Assembly: GCA_026416515.1 (NCBI GenBank)
Contig: JAOAEZ010000002.1
Coordinates: 152,573 to 216,572, forward strand
Reading direction: 5' to 3'
Origin: Hydrogenophilus sp.
Lineage (GTDB): Bacteria > Pseudomonadota > Gammaproteobacteria > Burkholderiales > Rhodocyclaceae
DNA length: 64,000 nucleotides
Of this stretch, positions 16,052-24,512 are shown piece after piece (positions within the stretch are counted from its first letter, which is position 1; every line of letters begins with the position of its first letter). Made by a program: the position numbers and the translations under genes. The notes under the pieces are model-generated. The model saw only the letters and a program-made list of their open reading frames with translations, searched no databases and was not told the DNA's origin.

Positions 16052-16460
16052 GGGTGTGTGGGTCGCAGCGATAATGGGGGCGACTTTGGGATTGAGTGGG
16101 TGCGAGAATTCGGCAGTGGCATTACAGGTGGAGGGTCGAGAGCATGCGTTGATTTTGGTGCGCGAGCAGCGACTGCCGTTTGCGGAGATCGAACAGTTTG
16201 TGGTGGTGAGCCGATTGCCGGTGTGCCAGCGAAGATGGCGAATCCAGAGCGATGATAGCCCAATGGCGCCGATGCGGGTGTTCGAGATGGGGGATCTGTT
16301 GTGGGCGTTGGAGCAGAAGGGAAAGTGGTACTTGGCGACGACCGAGGATTGCCGCGTGCAGGTGTGGCCTAACCCGAATAGCGACCAATTGGGCCCTTTG
16401 GTGGGAACGTTCGAGGAGCGTGAGGGAAAAAAGGTCTTTACCCGCGCACCGAGAGAGTAG
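16038..16460 (+). CDS. Small putative lipoprotein
   Basis: A 140-residue protein with a short positively charged start, a hydrophobic stretch (VWVAAIMGATLG) and a lipobox LSGC ending at C22, so it is probably a lipid-anchored envelope protein. The rest is soluble, with three further cysteines (PVCQRRW, TEDCRV), and has the features of betaproteobacterial hypothetical lipoproteins. I do not recognise a family. GGAGG precedes the ATG and the gene overlaps the pyrC stop. The rnpB promoter overlaps its 3' end. Confidence 0.72.
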   Translation: MMGHKGVWVAAIMGATLGLSGCENSAVALQVEGREHALILVREQRLPFAEIEQFVVVSRLPVCQRRWRIQSDDSPMAPMRVFEMGDLLWALEQKGKWYLATTEDCRVQVWPNPNSDQLGPLVGTFEEREGKKVFTRAPRE

Positions 16461-16466
16461 TACAAT
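16437..16466 (+). promoter_or_regulatory. rnpB promoter
   Basis: TTTACC (16437-16442) and TACAAT (16461-16466) are separated by 18 bases. The predicted start, about 16473, coincides with the 5' strand of the terminal helix of RNase P RNA. The promoter overlaps the end of the lipoprotein gene. Confidence 0.7.
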
Positions 16467-16472
16467 GAAATT

Positions 16473-16843
16473 GCGAAGTTCGCCAGGCAGTCGCTGCCGC
16501 TAACGGGCGGGAGAGGAAAGTCCGGGCTCCAGAGAGCAGGATGCCGGCTAACGGCCGGGCGCCGCGAGGCGACGGAAAGTGCCACAGAGAATAGACCGCC
16601 GATGGCCCCAAAGGGGGATCAGGCAAGGGTGAAACGGTGGGGTAAGAGCCCACCGCGGTACCGGGTAACCGGACCGGCACGGTAAACCCCATCCGGAGCA
16701 AGGCCAAATAGGGAAGCAAGGGCGTGGCTCGCGCCGCTTCCGGGTAGGCCGCTTGAGCCGAACGGTAACGTTCGGCCTAGAGAAATGACTGCCCCAGACC
16801 TGGAGAGGTCTGCGACAGAACCCGGCTTATCGGCGAACTTCGC
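16473..16843 (+). ncRNA. rnpB: RNase P RNA, bacterial type A
   Basis: About 371 bases with the catalytic-core landmarks of M1 RNA. GAGGAAAGTCCGGGC (16513-16527) forms the conserved 5' core, and a 3' segment with AGAAATGACTGCC and GACAGAACCCGGCTTATCGG carries the CR IV/V core and the P7/P4 partner. The GGGTAAGAGCCCACCGCG segment lies in the specificity domain. The ends GCGAAGTTCGCC (16473-16484) and GGCGAACTTCGC (16832-16843) are perfect complements and form P1. This ribozyme removes the 5' leader of tRNA precursors. The ends are set from P1 pairing and are good to a few bases. Confidence 0.96.
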
Positions 16844-16880
16844 TTTTTCTTTTTCTTATTTGTTTTTTCTTTTTGCTTTT
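16832..16880 (+). terminator. Probable rnpB 3' end / T-rich termination region
   Basis: The last P1 strand contains a small local hairpin (GCGA-ACT-TCGC). It is followed by about 36 bases made almost only of T and C with T-runs of five and six. This could act as an intrinsic terminator or 3' processing region. The local stem is short (4 bp), so it is less convincing than the terminator at 50454. Confidence 0.5.
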
Positions 16881-16926
16881 TGAACGTGCCGCCAGCTAAG
16901 GGCGAGTAAGCCTTTTTGCGGGTCGG

Positions 16927-16961
16927 TGGAAATAGGTGGTGATAGGTGGGAAAAAGTGGGA
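16927..16961 (+). promoter_or_regulatory. MraZ box array, four TGGNN units with 10-bp period
   Basis: Units start at 16927 (TGGAA), 16937 (TGGTG), 16947 (TGGGA) and 16957 (TGGGA), each separated by exactly five bases. MraZ is known to repress its own dcw operon by binding TGGGN direct repeats with 5-base spacers just upstream of mraZ. The two promoter-proximal units are perfect and the two distal ones degenerate. The array ends 17 bases before the mraZ ATG. Confidence 0.85.
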
Positions 16962-16966
16962 GAGTG

Positions 16967-16972
16967 TAGAAT
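16967..16972 (+). promoter_or_regulatory. Candidate -10 of the mraZ/dcw promoter
   Basis: TAGAAT lies six bases before the mraZ ATG, directly after the MraZ boxes, which would occupy the -35 region. At usual distances transcription would begin at or next to the A of the ATG, predicting a leaderless or nearly leaderless mraZ mRNA. No good -35 hexamer is visible. Confidence 0.5.
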
Positions 16973-16978
16973 TGGGGT

Positions 16979-17422
16979 ATGTTCCAAGGGGCAGTGGCGT
17001 TAACGCTCGATGCAAAGGGGCGATTGGTGGTGCCCAAAGGGTACCGAGAGGAGTTGTGCCCCGGCGGAGAGGCTTTGGTGATGACCGCTCATCCCCACCG
17101 CTGCGTGTTGTTGTACCCCTTGCAGGCATGGGCTCCCGTGCGCGGCGAGATCGCAGCATTGCCCGGACTCGATCCGCGAACGGCTGCAGTAAAACGATTG
17201 CTGTTGGGGTTCGCCACAGAGACCGAGTTGGATAGAACAGGTCGTGTGTTGGTGGCGGCTTCGTTGCGCGAGTGGGCAGGGTTGAAACGAGAGGTTTGGT
17301 TGGTGGGACAGGGAAATCATTGCGAGTTGTGGTCGGTGGAGGGATGGCGCCAGCAGCAGGAGTGGATGGGGTCGCTGACGACAGCGGAATTGCCAGAGGG
17401 GCTGCAGGGATTGCGGTTGTAA
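16979..17422 (+). CDS. mraZ: MraZ, transcriptional repressor of the dcw cluster
   Basis: A 147-residue protein with two SpoVT/AbrB-like half-domains. The signature DXXXR is seen in each: LDAKGRLVVPKGYRE (about residues 10-24) and LDRTGRVLVAASLREWA (about 84-100). MraZ forms ring-shaped oligomers that bind the TGGGN repeats found just upstream, so autoregulation is expected. It opens the dcw cluster; rsmH starts 18 bases after its stop. The start lacks a clear ribosome binding site (only GGGG three to six bases upstream). Confidence 0.95.
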   Translation: MFQGAVALTLDAKGRLVVPKGYREELCPGGEALVMTAHPHRCVLLYPLQAWAPVRGEIAALPGLDPRTAAVKRLLLGFATETELDRTGRVLVAASLREWAGLKREVWLVGQGNHCELWSVEGWRQQQEWMGSLTTAELPEGLQGLRL

Positions 17423-17440
17423 GGGGAGGAGAGAGGAAGA

Positions 17441-18361
17441 GTGGAACATGTGCCGGTAATGGTCGAGGAGGCCATAGAGGCATTGGCAGTGCAACCGAAA
17501 GGGATTTACGTGGATGCAACTTTCGGCCGAGGAGGACATAGTCGGGCGATTTTGGCCCGCTTAGGGCAAGAGGGACGGTTGTTGGTGATCGACCGCGATC
17601 CCGAGGCTGTGGCAGCAGCTGAGCGCTTGGCGCGCGAGGATCGGCGCGTGGTGGTGGCCTATGCGCTTTTTTCCGAGTTGAGGGAGGTGGTCTATAGGAC
17701 GGGAGTAGAAGAGGTAGATGGCGTGCTGTTCGACTTCGGGGTCTCTTCACCCCAGTTGGAAGAGGCCGAACGGGGAATGAGTTTTCTACGGGATGGACCA
17801 TTGGATATGCGAATGGATCCGAGCAGAGGCGAGCCCGTGGCCGTCTGGTTGGCGCGCGCTTCTGCCAGGGAGCTGCGGAGGGTGATCCGAGATTATGGAG
17901 AAGAGCGGTTTGCTGCAGCGGTTGCAAAGGCGATTGTCCGCGCTCGCGGCGAGCGGCCAGTGGTTAGAACGCGGGAATTGGCCGAGATCGTGGCGGCGGC
18001 GATCCCGCACCGCGAGCCGGGGCAACATCCGGCGACCCGGACATTTCAGGCGCTTCGTATTTGGGTTAATAACGAGTTGGCGGAAATAGCCGCCGCATTG
18101 CCCGCCGCCGAGGGAGTACTGCGCCGAGGAGGACGATTGGTGGCGATCAGCTTCCATTCGTTGGAGGATCGATTGGTGAAACGCTTTTTGCAGGAGGCGT
18201 GCGCTTCCCCTCCATTGCCAGCAGGGGTTGGAGTGCCCGAGGTGGAGCGACCGCGCCCCCGAATGCGTTGGGTGGTGCGCCGGGCGCGACCGAGCGCAGA
18301 GGAGCGCGCCGTAAATCCGCGCGCCCGCTCCGCCGTGCTGCGGGCAGCAGAACGGTTGTAG
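17441..18361 (+). CDS. rsmH: RsmH (MraW), 16S rRNA m4C1402 methyltransferase
   Basis: A 306-residue SAM enzyme that N4-methylates C1402 of 16S rRNA, the same nucleotide targeted by RsmI encoded 3 kb upstream. Motifs: HVPVMVEEA, YVDATFGRGGHSRAIL (SAM motif I), DFGVSSPQL and the terminal RLVAISFHSLEDRLVKRF. The start is GTG 17441 after GAGAGGAAGA. Length matches E. coli RsmH (313). Position two in the dcw cluster is canonical. Confidence 0.96.
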   Translation: MEHVPVMVEEAIEALAVQPKGIYVDATFGRGGHSRAILARLGQEGRLLVIDRDPEAVAAAERLAREDRRVVVAYALFSELREVVYRTGVEEVDGVLFDFGVSSPQLEEAERGMSFLRDGPLDMRMDPSRGEPVAVWLARASARELRRVIRDYGEERFAAAVAKAIVRARGERPVVRTRELAEIVAAAIPHREPGQHPATRTFQALRIWVNNELAEIAAALPAAEGVLRRGGRLVAISFHSLEDRLVKRFLQEACASPPLPAGVGVPEVERPRPRMRWVVRRARPSAEERAVNPRARSAVLRAAERL

Positions 18362-18372
18362 GAGAAGCGAGC

Positions 18373-18645
18373 ATGGCGGCGCATTGGTGGGATGGTGTGC
18401 TGCTAGGAGCCGTCGTGGGGTCGGCATTGGCGGTGGTGACATTGGCCCATGAGTCGCGCGAGGTGGTCCAGGAACTGGAGCGAGAGCGCGCACGGGCGGC
18501 CCGTTTGGATACCGAGTGGCGACGATTGCAGATCGAGCGGGCTGCATGGTCGGATCCCGCAACACTACAGGCAGTGGCGCGCGAGCGCTTGCCGTTGCGA
18601 CCGCCCGCCCCAAATCAGATCCGCCGCTGGGAGGTAAGACGATGA
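18373..18645 (+). CDS. ftsL: FtsL, divisome bitopic protein
   Basis: A 90-residue protein with a short cytoplasmic N-terminus, one transmembrane helix (about residues 8-25, GVLLGAVVGSALAVVTLA) and a periplasmic coiled coil (SREVVQELERERARAARLDTEW) ending in a basic tail. FtsL joins FtsB and FtsQ in the septal complex that activates FtsWI. Identity rests on this topology and on its place between rsmH and ftsI, since FtsL sequences diverge quickly. The ATG at 18373 follows the rsmH stop by 11 bases; longer frames upstream run inside rsmH. The gene overlaps ftsI by 4 bases. Confidence 0.9.
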   Translation: MAAHWWDGVLLGAVVGSALAVVTLAHESREVVQELERERARAARLDTEWRRLQIERAAWSDPATLQAVARERLPLRPPAPNQIRRWEVRR

Positions 18646-20372
18646 CCTACGATTTGGCAAGGGAAACTTTCCGGTTGCCCGTGCCCTTGAGACGTCTCTT
18701 CGGGGTGTTGGCGGTGCTGGGGGTGGGATTGATGGTGATGCTCGCTCGAGCGATGTGGTTGGCGGTCGCGGAGCGGGAGTTTTTACAGCACCAGGGAGAG
18801 CTGCGCTACGAGCGAGTGGTGAAGGTGCCGGCTCCACGGGGCCGCATTTTGGATCGCCGCGGGACGATCTTGGCCGATTCCAAGCCAATGGCGTCGGTTT
18901 GGGTCGATCCCCTGGAGTTCAGAGCCCGAGCAACACGGGAGCAGCAGCAGGCTTTGGCGGAGGCATTGGGGTGGTCAGTGGAGGTACTGGAGCAGCGGCT
19001 GCGCCAGGGAGGGAGACGGTTCGTGTACGTGCGGCGCTTTTTGGAGGAGCCAGAGGCAGAAAGGATCGCTTCTCTCCGGATCCCCGGCGTGGGGGTGTTG
19101 GCCGAGCCGCTGCGAACTTACCCCCAGCGAGAGACAGTGGCGAGCTTGGTGGGATTGACCGATCCCGATGGCCGAGGAATCGAGGGGTTAGAGCGGGGAT
19201 TGGATAGCGTTTTGACCGGATCGCCCGGGAAGCGATTGGTGGTGTCCGATCGCCAGGGAAATCCAGTGCGGGAAGGAGAGTGGTTGCAACCGCCTCGAGC
19301 AGGAAACGATGTGACGTTGTCGATCGATCTGCGCGTGCAGCGGGTGGTGTTAGAGGCATTGCACCGAGCGGTGGAGAGCCATCGAGCACAGGCAGCGGCT
19401 GGGGTAGTCGTGGATGTGAAAACGGGAGAGGTGCTGGCTTTGGCCAATTGGCCAACGTTCGATCCCGAGGCGCGCGAGACGCTCGATTGGAGCCGAGTGC
19501 GCAACCGGGCTTTGTCCGATGGGTACGAACCAGGGTCCGTGATTAAGCCGATCTTGGTGGCTTTGGCGTTAGAACGGGGAGTGGTGCGCCCCGATAGCCG
19601 CGTCGATGTGCGGGGAGGAAGTTTGACAATCGCCGGTCATAAGATCAGCGATGTGCATGCCAGCGACCGCCCGCTGACGGTGACCGAGGTGGTCCAGCGC
19701 TCTTCAAATGTGGGAGTGGTGAAGATCGCTCAGTTGCTGCCCGCAGCGGAGGTGGTGACTCATTACCGCCGCTTTGGTTTCGGGGAGCGACCGAGTTTGC
19801 CTTTGGCGGGGGTAACCGCCGGGCGCCTGTTTTCGCCAAAGACGATTAAGCCGATCGAGTTGGCGACGATGGCTTACGGCCATGGAATGTCGGCCTCTTT
19901 GTTGCAGGTGGCCGGGGCTTACCAGGCGATCGCGAACGATGGGTGCCGTTTGCCGCTGACAGTACTGCGGCTGGAGTCACCGCCGAGGTGCAGTGAGGAG
20001 CGACAGGTGATTTCCGTTCGAACGGCGCGAGAGGTGCAACGAATGTTGTGGGCGGTGACCGAGGAGGGGGGAACAGGGGTAAGGGCGCGGGTGGTAGGGT
20101 ATTCTACCGCAGGAAAGACGGGGACAGCGCGAAAGTTGGAGCAAGGGGTCTATGTGCATCGCTACGTGTCGTCATTTGTGGGGTACGCGCCCGCTAGCCA
20201 CCCGCGCGTGGTGGTAGCAGTAATGGTAGATGAGCCCCAGGGACGGGTCTATTACGGCGGCGCAGTGGCAGCTCCCGTTTTCGCGGAGATCGTGGCAAAG
20301 ACGTTGCCGCTGCTGGGGGTTTCGCCCGATCAGCCCTTGCAGGTGGTCGAGGCGCGCCGAGGAGGAGGATAA
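18642..20372 (+). CDS. ftsI: FtsI (PBP3), septal peptidoglycan transpeptidase
   Basis: A 576-residue class B penicillin-binding protein. It has one N-terminal membrane anchor (about 17-42), a dimerisation domain beginning at APRGRILDRRGTIL, and a transpeptidase domain with the serine motif S299-V-I-K302, the SSN motif (QRSSNVGVVK) and KTG (TAGKTGTARK). It crosslinks septal peptidoglycan and works with FtsW. Length equals E. coli FtsI (588) within the usual range. The ATG overlaps the ftsL stop (ATGA); an open frame starting at 18516 lies within ftsL and is not used. Confidence 0.96.
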   Translation: MTYDLARETFRLPVPLRRLFGVLAVLGVGLMVMLARAMWLAVAEREFLQHQGELRYERVVKVPAPRGRILDRRGTILADSKPMASVWVDPLEFRARATREQQQALAEALGWSVEVLEQRLRQGGRRFVYVRRFLEEPEAERIASLRIPGVGVLAEPLRTYPQRETVASLVGLTDPDGRGIEGLERGLDSVLTGSPGKRLVVSDRQGNPVREGEWLQPPRAGNDVTLSIDLRVQRVVLEALHRAVESHRAQAAAGVVVDVKTGEVLALANWPTFDPEARETLDWSRVRNRALSDGYEPGSVIKPILVALALERGVVRPDSRVDVRGGSLTIAGHKISDVHASDRPLTVTEVVQRSSNVGVVKIAQLLPAAEVVTHYRRFGFGERPSLPLAGVTAGRLFSPKTIKPIELATMAYGHGMSASLLQVAGAYQAIANDGCRLPLTVLRLESPPRCSEERQVISVRTAREVQRMLWAVTEEGGTGVRARVVGYSTAGKTGTARKLEQGVYVHRYVSSFVGYAPASHPRVVVAVMVDEPQGRVYYGGAVAAPVFAEIVAKTLPLLGVSPDQPLQVVEARRGGG

Positions 20373-20379
20373 GAAGAAG

Positions 20380-22035
20380 ATGCGCGCGCGAGAGAGACGG
20401 TTGGTGCGCGAGTTGAGAGAGGTTGTGGGATCGGCGCCGTTGGTGGATGACTCCCGTCAGGTGACGCCAGGGGCGGTTTTTGTGGCATGGCGGAGCCGAT
20501 CCGTCGATCGGTTGGCTTTTGTCGCCGACGCGGTGCAGCGAGGGGCAGGAGGCGTCGTGGCAGAGGGGCGCTCGGCAGCAGCAGTGGCCGAAAGAGCAGG
20601 GGTGCGCTTTACCCCAGAAGAGAAGGCGAGAAGAGGGTGGATCGATTTGGCGGAGGGACGCCGCATACCGCTGTGGACGGTTCCAGAATCGCGGGGATGG
20701 GTGGGACGGTTGGCTGACGAGTGGTACGGGAGACCGAGCGAGCGAGTACGAGTGTGGGGAGTAACCGGAACAAACGGAAAAACGACGGTAAGCCAGTGGT
20801 TGGCCCAGTGCTGGGCAGAGTTGGGAGTGGCGTGCGGGGTGATGGGAACGTTGGGGGTAGGACGGTGGGGGGCATTGCGGGAGATAGGATATACGACACC
20901 ACCAGCAGTGGCGGTCCATGAGTGGCTGCGCAGGTGGGCCGATGAGGGGGTCGAGTACGCGAGCGTGGAGGTTTCGTCGATCGGCGCCGAGGAGGGACGG
21001 GTGGAGGGGGTGCGTTTCGCAGGGGTAATGGTGACCAACGTGACCCGCGACCATCTCGATTACCATGGATCGTTGGCGGCATATCGGGCGGCAAAACGGA
21101 GCTTTTTGTTCCAGAGGGGAGTCGGCCATCGGGTCTTTTGGTTGGGCGATGCGGTGGGAAGGAGATGGGGAGAGAGGGCAGCGACGAGAGAGGATGAGGC
21201 GATGGTGTGGTGGGTGGGAGAGGAGGGAGTGGTGCGGCAGGCGGAGGAGGCAGTGCAAAGGGTGGGAGGAGTAAAGGGGGAGGTGCGTGTGTTGGTTGCG
21301 GCTTCGCACGCGTGGAGAGAGGGGAGGTGGAGGGTGGAGGTTTGGGAGGGAAGGTGGGAGGAGGAGAGCGATCGGATAGTTCCAGTGGGAGAGAGTGTGC
21401 CGTTAGAGATACCAGCAGCCGGAACGTTTCAGGTGGCCAACGGGTTATTGGTGGTGGCCGCATTGCGGGGAGAGGGAGTGCCGTTGAGGGAGACCGCAGA
21501 GGTGATCGCCAGGGTGCAGCCACCCGTGGGACGAATGATGGCGGTGGGGGAGCAACCAGCCGTTTTCGTCGATTACGCCCATACGCCCGATGCGATCGCA
21601 GCGGTGGTGCAGTCGTTGCGGCCAATGGCGACCGCACGGGGCGGAGCATTGTGGGTGGTGGTGGGCGCAGGGGGAAACCGCGATGCGGGAAAGCGGGCGT
21701 TGATGGGACGCGCCGCGGCATTGGCCGACCGAGTGGTGGTGACGAGCGATAACCCCCGCGATGAGGATCCAGAGAGTATCGCAAGGGCGGTGGCGGCAGG
21801 AATTCCAAAGGGACGGTGGTTCCGAGTGGTGTTGGATCGAGAGGAGGCAATCGAGCAGGCTGTGGCAGAGGCTAAGGCGGAAGATGTGGTGGTGATCTTG
21901 GGAAAGGGACATGAGTCATTCCAGGAGGTGCGGGGGGAGCGAAGACCTTTTTCCGATATCGCCTCGGCACGGGCGGCTTTGAGACGGCGAGGAGGCAGCA
22001 GCGGAGGAACAAGCGGTGGAGTGGACGTTGACTGA
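20380..22035 (+). CDS. murE: MurE, UDP-MurNAc-tripeptide synthetase
   Basis: A 551-residue Mur ligase that adds the third residue, probably meso-diaminopimelate, to UDP-MurNAc-L-Ala-D-Glu. Motifs: DDSRQVTPGAVFVAW (UDP-binding N-domain), the ATP loop GVTGTNGKTTVSQW, RDHLDYHGS, and the specificity motif DNPRDED, which corresponds to the DNPR of DAP-adding enzymes. A central segment (about 285-345) is Glu/Gly/Trp-rich and longer than usual. The start is ATG 20380, seven bases after ftsI. It overlaps murF by 20 bases. Confidence 0.95.
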   Translation: MRARERRLVRELREVVGSAPLVDDSRQVTPGAVFVAWRSRSVDRLAFVADAVQRGAGGVVAEGRSAAAVAERAGVRFTPEEKARRGWIDLAEGRRIPLWTVPESRGWVGRLADEWYGRPSERVRVWGVTGTNGKTTVSQWLAQCWAELGVACGVMGTLGVGRWGALREIGYTTPPAVAVHEWLRRWADEGVEYASVEVSSIGAEEGRVEGVRFAGVMVTNVTRDHLDYHGSLAAYRAAKRSFLFQRGVGHRVFWLGDAVGRRWGERAATREDEAMVWWVGEEGVVRQAEEAVQRVGGVKGEVRVLVAASHAWREGRWRVEVWEGRWEEESDRIVPVGESVPLEIPAAGTFQVANGLLVVAALRGEGVPLRETAEVIARVQPPVGRMMAVGEQPAVFVDYAHTPDAIAAVVQSLRPMATARGGALWVVVGAGGNRDAGKRALMGRAAALADRVVVTSDNPRDEDPESIARAVAAGIPKGRWFRVVLDREEAIEQAVAEAKAEDVVVILGKGHESFQEVRGERRPFSDIASARAALRRRGGSSGGTSGGVDVD

Positions 22036-23428
22036 GGTGTGCGCGGCAGTTGGGGGCGTCGCTACCCCAGGTCAGGAGAGGGTGCGGATCGAGGGAGTGA
22101 CTTCCGATAGCCGCGGCGAGGTGCGCGGATGCCTTTTCGTGGCGTTGAGGGGAGCTCGATTCGATGGCCACGATTTTGTGGCTACCGCGTTGAGGAAAGG
22201 GGCAGCGGGAGCTTTGGTGGAGGAGGAGCGTTGGAAGAACCATCCGGATCGAGAGGAGGTGCCGAGCGAGCGAGTGGTGCGCGTGGCCGATTCGTTAGAG
22301 GCGCTGGGAAGGTTGGGAGAGGCGTGGCGGTTGCGCTGGAGGGGAAGGGTGGTGGCAGTGACGGGGAGCGCGGGAAAGACTACCGTTAAGGAGCTGCTGT
22401 CAGCGGCGTTAGCGGCCGAGTTGGGAGCAGAGCAGGTTTGGGCTACGCCAGGGAATTGGAATAACGCGGTGGGGGTGCCGCTGACATTGTGCGGGTTGCG
22501 GGAACGACATCGAGCGGCTGTGGTGGAGGTGGCGATGAACCAGAGAGGGGAGATCGCCTACTTGGGCCAGTTGGTGAGGCCTAATATGGCCGTGGTGACC
22601 AACGCGCTGCGGGCTCATTTGGCAGGAGTGGGGTCATTGAGCCAGGTGGCAGTGGAGAAGGGGTCGTTGTTGAGGAGTTTGCCACGGGATGGGGTGGGGG
22701 TGGCAAACGCCGATTCGCCGTTTTGGGGGTTGTGGCGGGAGATGGCGGGGGAGCGAACGTTGGTGGGGTTCGGGGAGGGAGAGAGGGCGGCAGTGCGCGT
22801 GGAGAGGGTAAATGCCGAGGGAGCAGGGGTGCAGGTGTCAGTGCGGGGACTCGGACAGGAGGTGGAGGTGGAGCTGCCGCTGTTGGGACGCCATCAGGCG
22901 TGGAACGCCGCGGCGGCGTTGGCCGCATTGGCAGTGTTGGGGGTGAGTTGGAAGCAGGCAGCAGCGGCATGGCGCCGCTTGCATTTGCCAGCAGGACGAT
23001 TGCAGGTGCTGCCGTCCCAGGGGGGGGGAGTGGTGGTGGACGATTCCTATAACGCTAACCCCGATGCGGCAAAGGCGGCCATCGATGCGTTGATGGGGTT
23101 GCCCCAGCGCTATAAGGTGGTGGTGCTGGGGGAGATGGCAGAGTTGGGGGAGGAGGGAGCAGCACTGACCGCAGAAGTAGGAGAGTATGCCCGGTCGCGG
23201 GGGGTGAATGCATTGCTGGCGCTGGGAGACGCCGCACCGGCCGCAGCGGCGTTCGGGGTGGGGGGGATGGCTTTTGCCGAGGAGGCGCTCGAGGAGTTGG
23301 TCGAGCAGGCTAAGAGATGGGATGGAGAGGAAACGGCTTTTTTGGTGAAAGGTTCTCGCGTGAGCCGAATGGAGCGAGTGGTAAGGGCGCTGCGCGCCAG
23401 CGAGGAGGGTGTGGGCGGTGTTGCTTGA
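22016..23428 (+). CDS. murF: MurF, UDP-MurNAc-tripeptide:D-Ala-D-Ala ligase
   Basis: A 470-residue Mur ligase that completes the pentapeptide by adding D-Ala-D-Ala. Visible are the N-terminal [26 protein letters not shown], the ATP loop [29 protein letters not shown], the MurF-specific [15 protein letters not shown] and the C-terminal [13 protein letters not shown]. The start is GTG 22016 inside the end of murE, with GGAGGAAC upstream. A Glu/Arg/Val-rich middle (DNA about 22700-22900) reflects the strong G bias of the + strand. Confidence 0.95.
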   Translation: MEWTLTEVCAAVGGVATPGQERVRIEGVTSDSRGEVRGCLFVALRGARFDGHDFVATALRKGAAGALVEEERWKNHPDREEVPSERVVRVADSLEALGRLGEAWRLRWRGRVVAVTGSAGKTTVKELLSAALAAELGAEQVWATPGNWNNAVGVPLTLCGLRERHRAAVVEVAMNQRGEIAYLGQLVRPNMAVVTNALRAHLAGVGSLSQVAVEKGSLLRSLPRDGVGVANADSPFWGLWREMAGERTLVGFGEGERAAVRVERVNAEGAGVQVSVRGLGQEVEVELPLLGRHQAWNAAAALAALAVLGVSWKQAAAAWRRLHLPAGRLQVLPSQGGGVVVDDSYNANPDAAKAAIDALMGLPQRYKVVVLGEMAELGEEGAALTAEVGEYARSRGVNALLALGDAAPAAAAFGVGGMAFAEEALEELVEQAKRWDGEETAFLVKGSRVSRMERVVRALRASEEGVGGVA

Positions 23429-24506
23429 GTTGGCGTTGTGGTTGAGCGATTGGGTGCGGACATTCCATGTCTTTTCGTACATTACCTTGCGTACGATGCT
23501 GGCCGCATTGACTTCGCTTTTTGTGGCGTTCGCATTGGGGCCCGCGGTGATCCGTTGGTTGGCGGCAAAACGGATCGGCCAGACGGTGCGCGATGATGGA
23601 CCGCAAAGCCATTTGGGAAAGAGCGGAACGCCGACGATGGGGGGCGTGTTGATTTTGTTGGCGTTTGCGGTGTCGATCGCGTTGTGGGGGGATTGGGATA
23701 ATGGCTACGTGTGGGTGGTGACATTGGTGACTTTGGGGTTCGGAGTGGTGGGGTGGGTGGATGATTGGCGAAAGGTGGTTCGACGCGATCCGCGCGGCTT
23801 GCCCGCACGGTGGAAGTATTTGTGGACGTCGTTGATCGCGTTGGCAGGGGTGGGTTACTTGGCGGCGAACGCTTCGTTGCCCGTCCATACCCATTTGTAT
23901 GTGCCTTTTTTTAAGGAGGTGGCAGTGCCGCTGGGGGCGGTGGGGTTGATGGTACTGGGCTATTTTGTGGTAAACGGCGCCGCGCATGCGGTGAATTTGA
24001 CCGATGGGTTGGATGGGTTGGCGGTACTGCCGGTGGTGTTGGTGACCGGAGGGTTGGCAGTTTTTGCTTATGTGGCGGGCCACGCGGTGTTCGCGCGCTA
24101 TTTGGCTATTCCCTATGTTCCAGGGGCAGGGGAGTTGGCGGTGGTGTGCGGGGCATTGGGCGGGGCAGGATTGGGCTTTTTGTGGTTCAACGCGCATCCA
24201 GCGCAGGTGTTTATGGGGGACGTGGGGGCATTGGCGTTGGGGGCAGCAATGGGGATGATCGCGTTGATCGTACGCCAGGAGATCGTTTTCTTCGTGATGG
24301 GAGGGGTATTCGTGGCAGAGGCGATCTCCGTCATGGCCCAGGTGGCTTACTTCCGCTTCAGCGGAGGACGACGAATTTTGCGAATGGCTCCGCTGCATCA
24401 CCATTTCGAGTTGAGCGGCTGGAAGGAGACGCAGGTGGTGGTGCGATTTTGGATCGTGACGATCGTGTTGGTGTTGGTGGGATTGTCGACGTTGAAGTTG
24501 CGGTGA
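23418..24506 (+). CDS. mraY: MraY, phospho-MurNAc-pentapeptide translocase
   Basis: A 362-residue polytopic membrane enzyme, about ten helices, that transfers phospho-MurNAc-pentapeptide to undecaprenyl phosphate to make lipid I. Catalytic motifs: [23 protein letters not shown] (the DD pair), [10 protein letters not shown] and the HHHFE motif ([13 protein letters not shown]). I place the start at GTG 23418 ([12 protein letters not shown]) because GAGGAGG sits nine bases upstream and the N-terminus then matches the family; GTG 23409 would adjoin the ribosome binding site. It overlaps the murF stop. Confidence 0.96.
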   Translation: MLLELALWLSDWVRTFHVFSYITLRTMLAALTSLFVAFALGPAVIRWLAAKRIGQTVRDDGPQSHLGKSGTPTMGGVLILLAFAVSIALWGDWDNGYVWVVTLVTLGFGVVGWVDDWRKVVRRDPRGLPARWKYLWTSLIALAGVGYLAANASLPVHTHLYVPFFKEVAVPLGAVGLMVLGYFVVNGAAHAVNLTDGLDGLAVLPVVLVTGGLAVFAYVAGHAVFARYLAIPYVPGAGELAVVCGALGGAGLGFLWFNAHPAQVFMGDVGALALGAAMGMIALIVRQEIVFFVMGGVFVAEAISVMAQVAYFRFSGGRRILRMAPLHHHFELSGWKETQVVVRFWIVTIVLVLVGLSTLKLR

Positions 24507-24512
24507 GGAACG

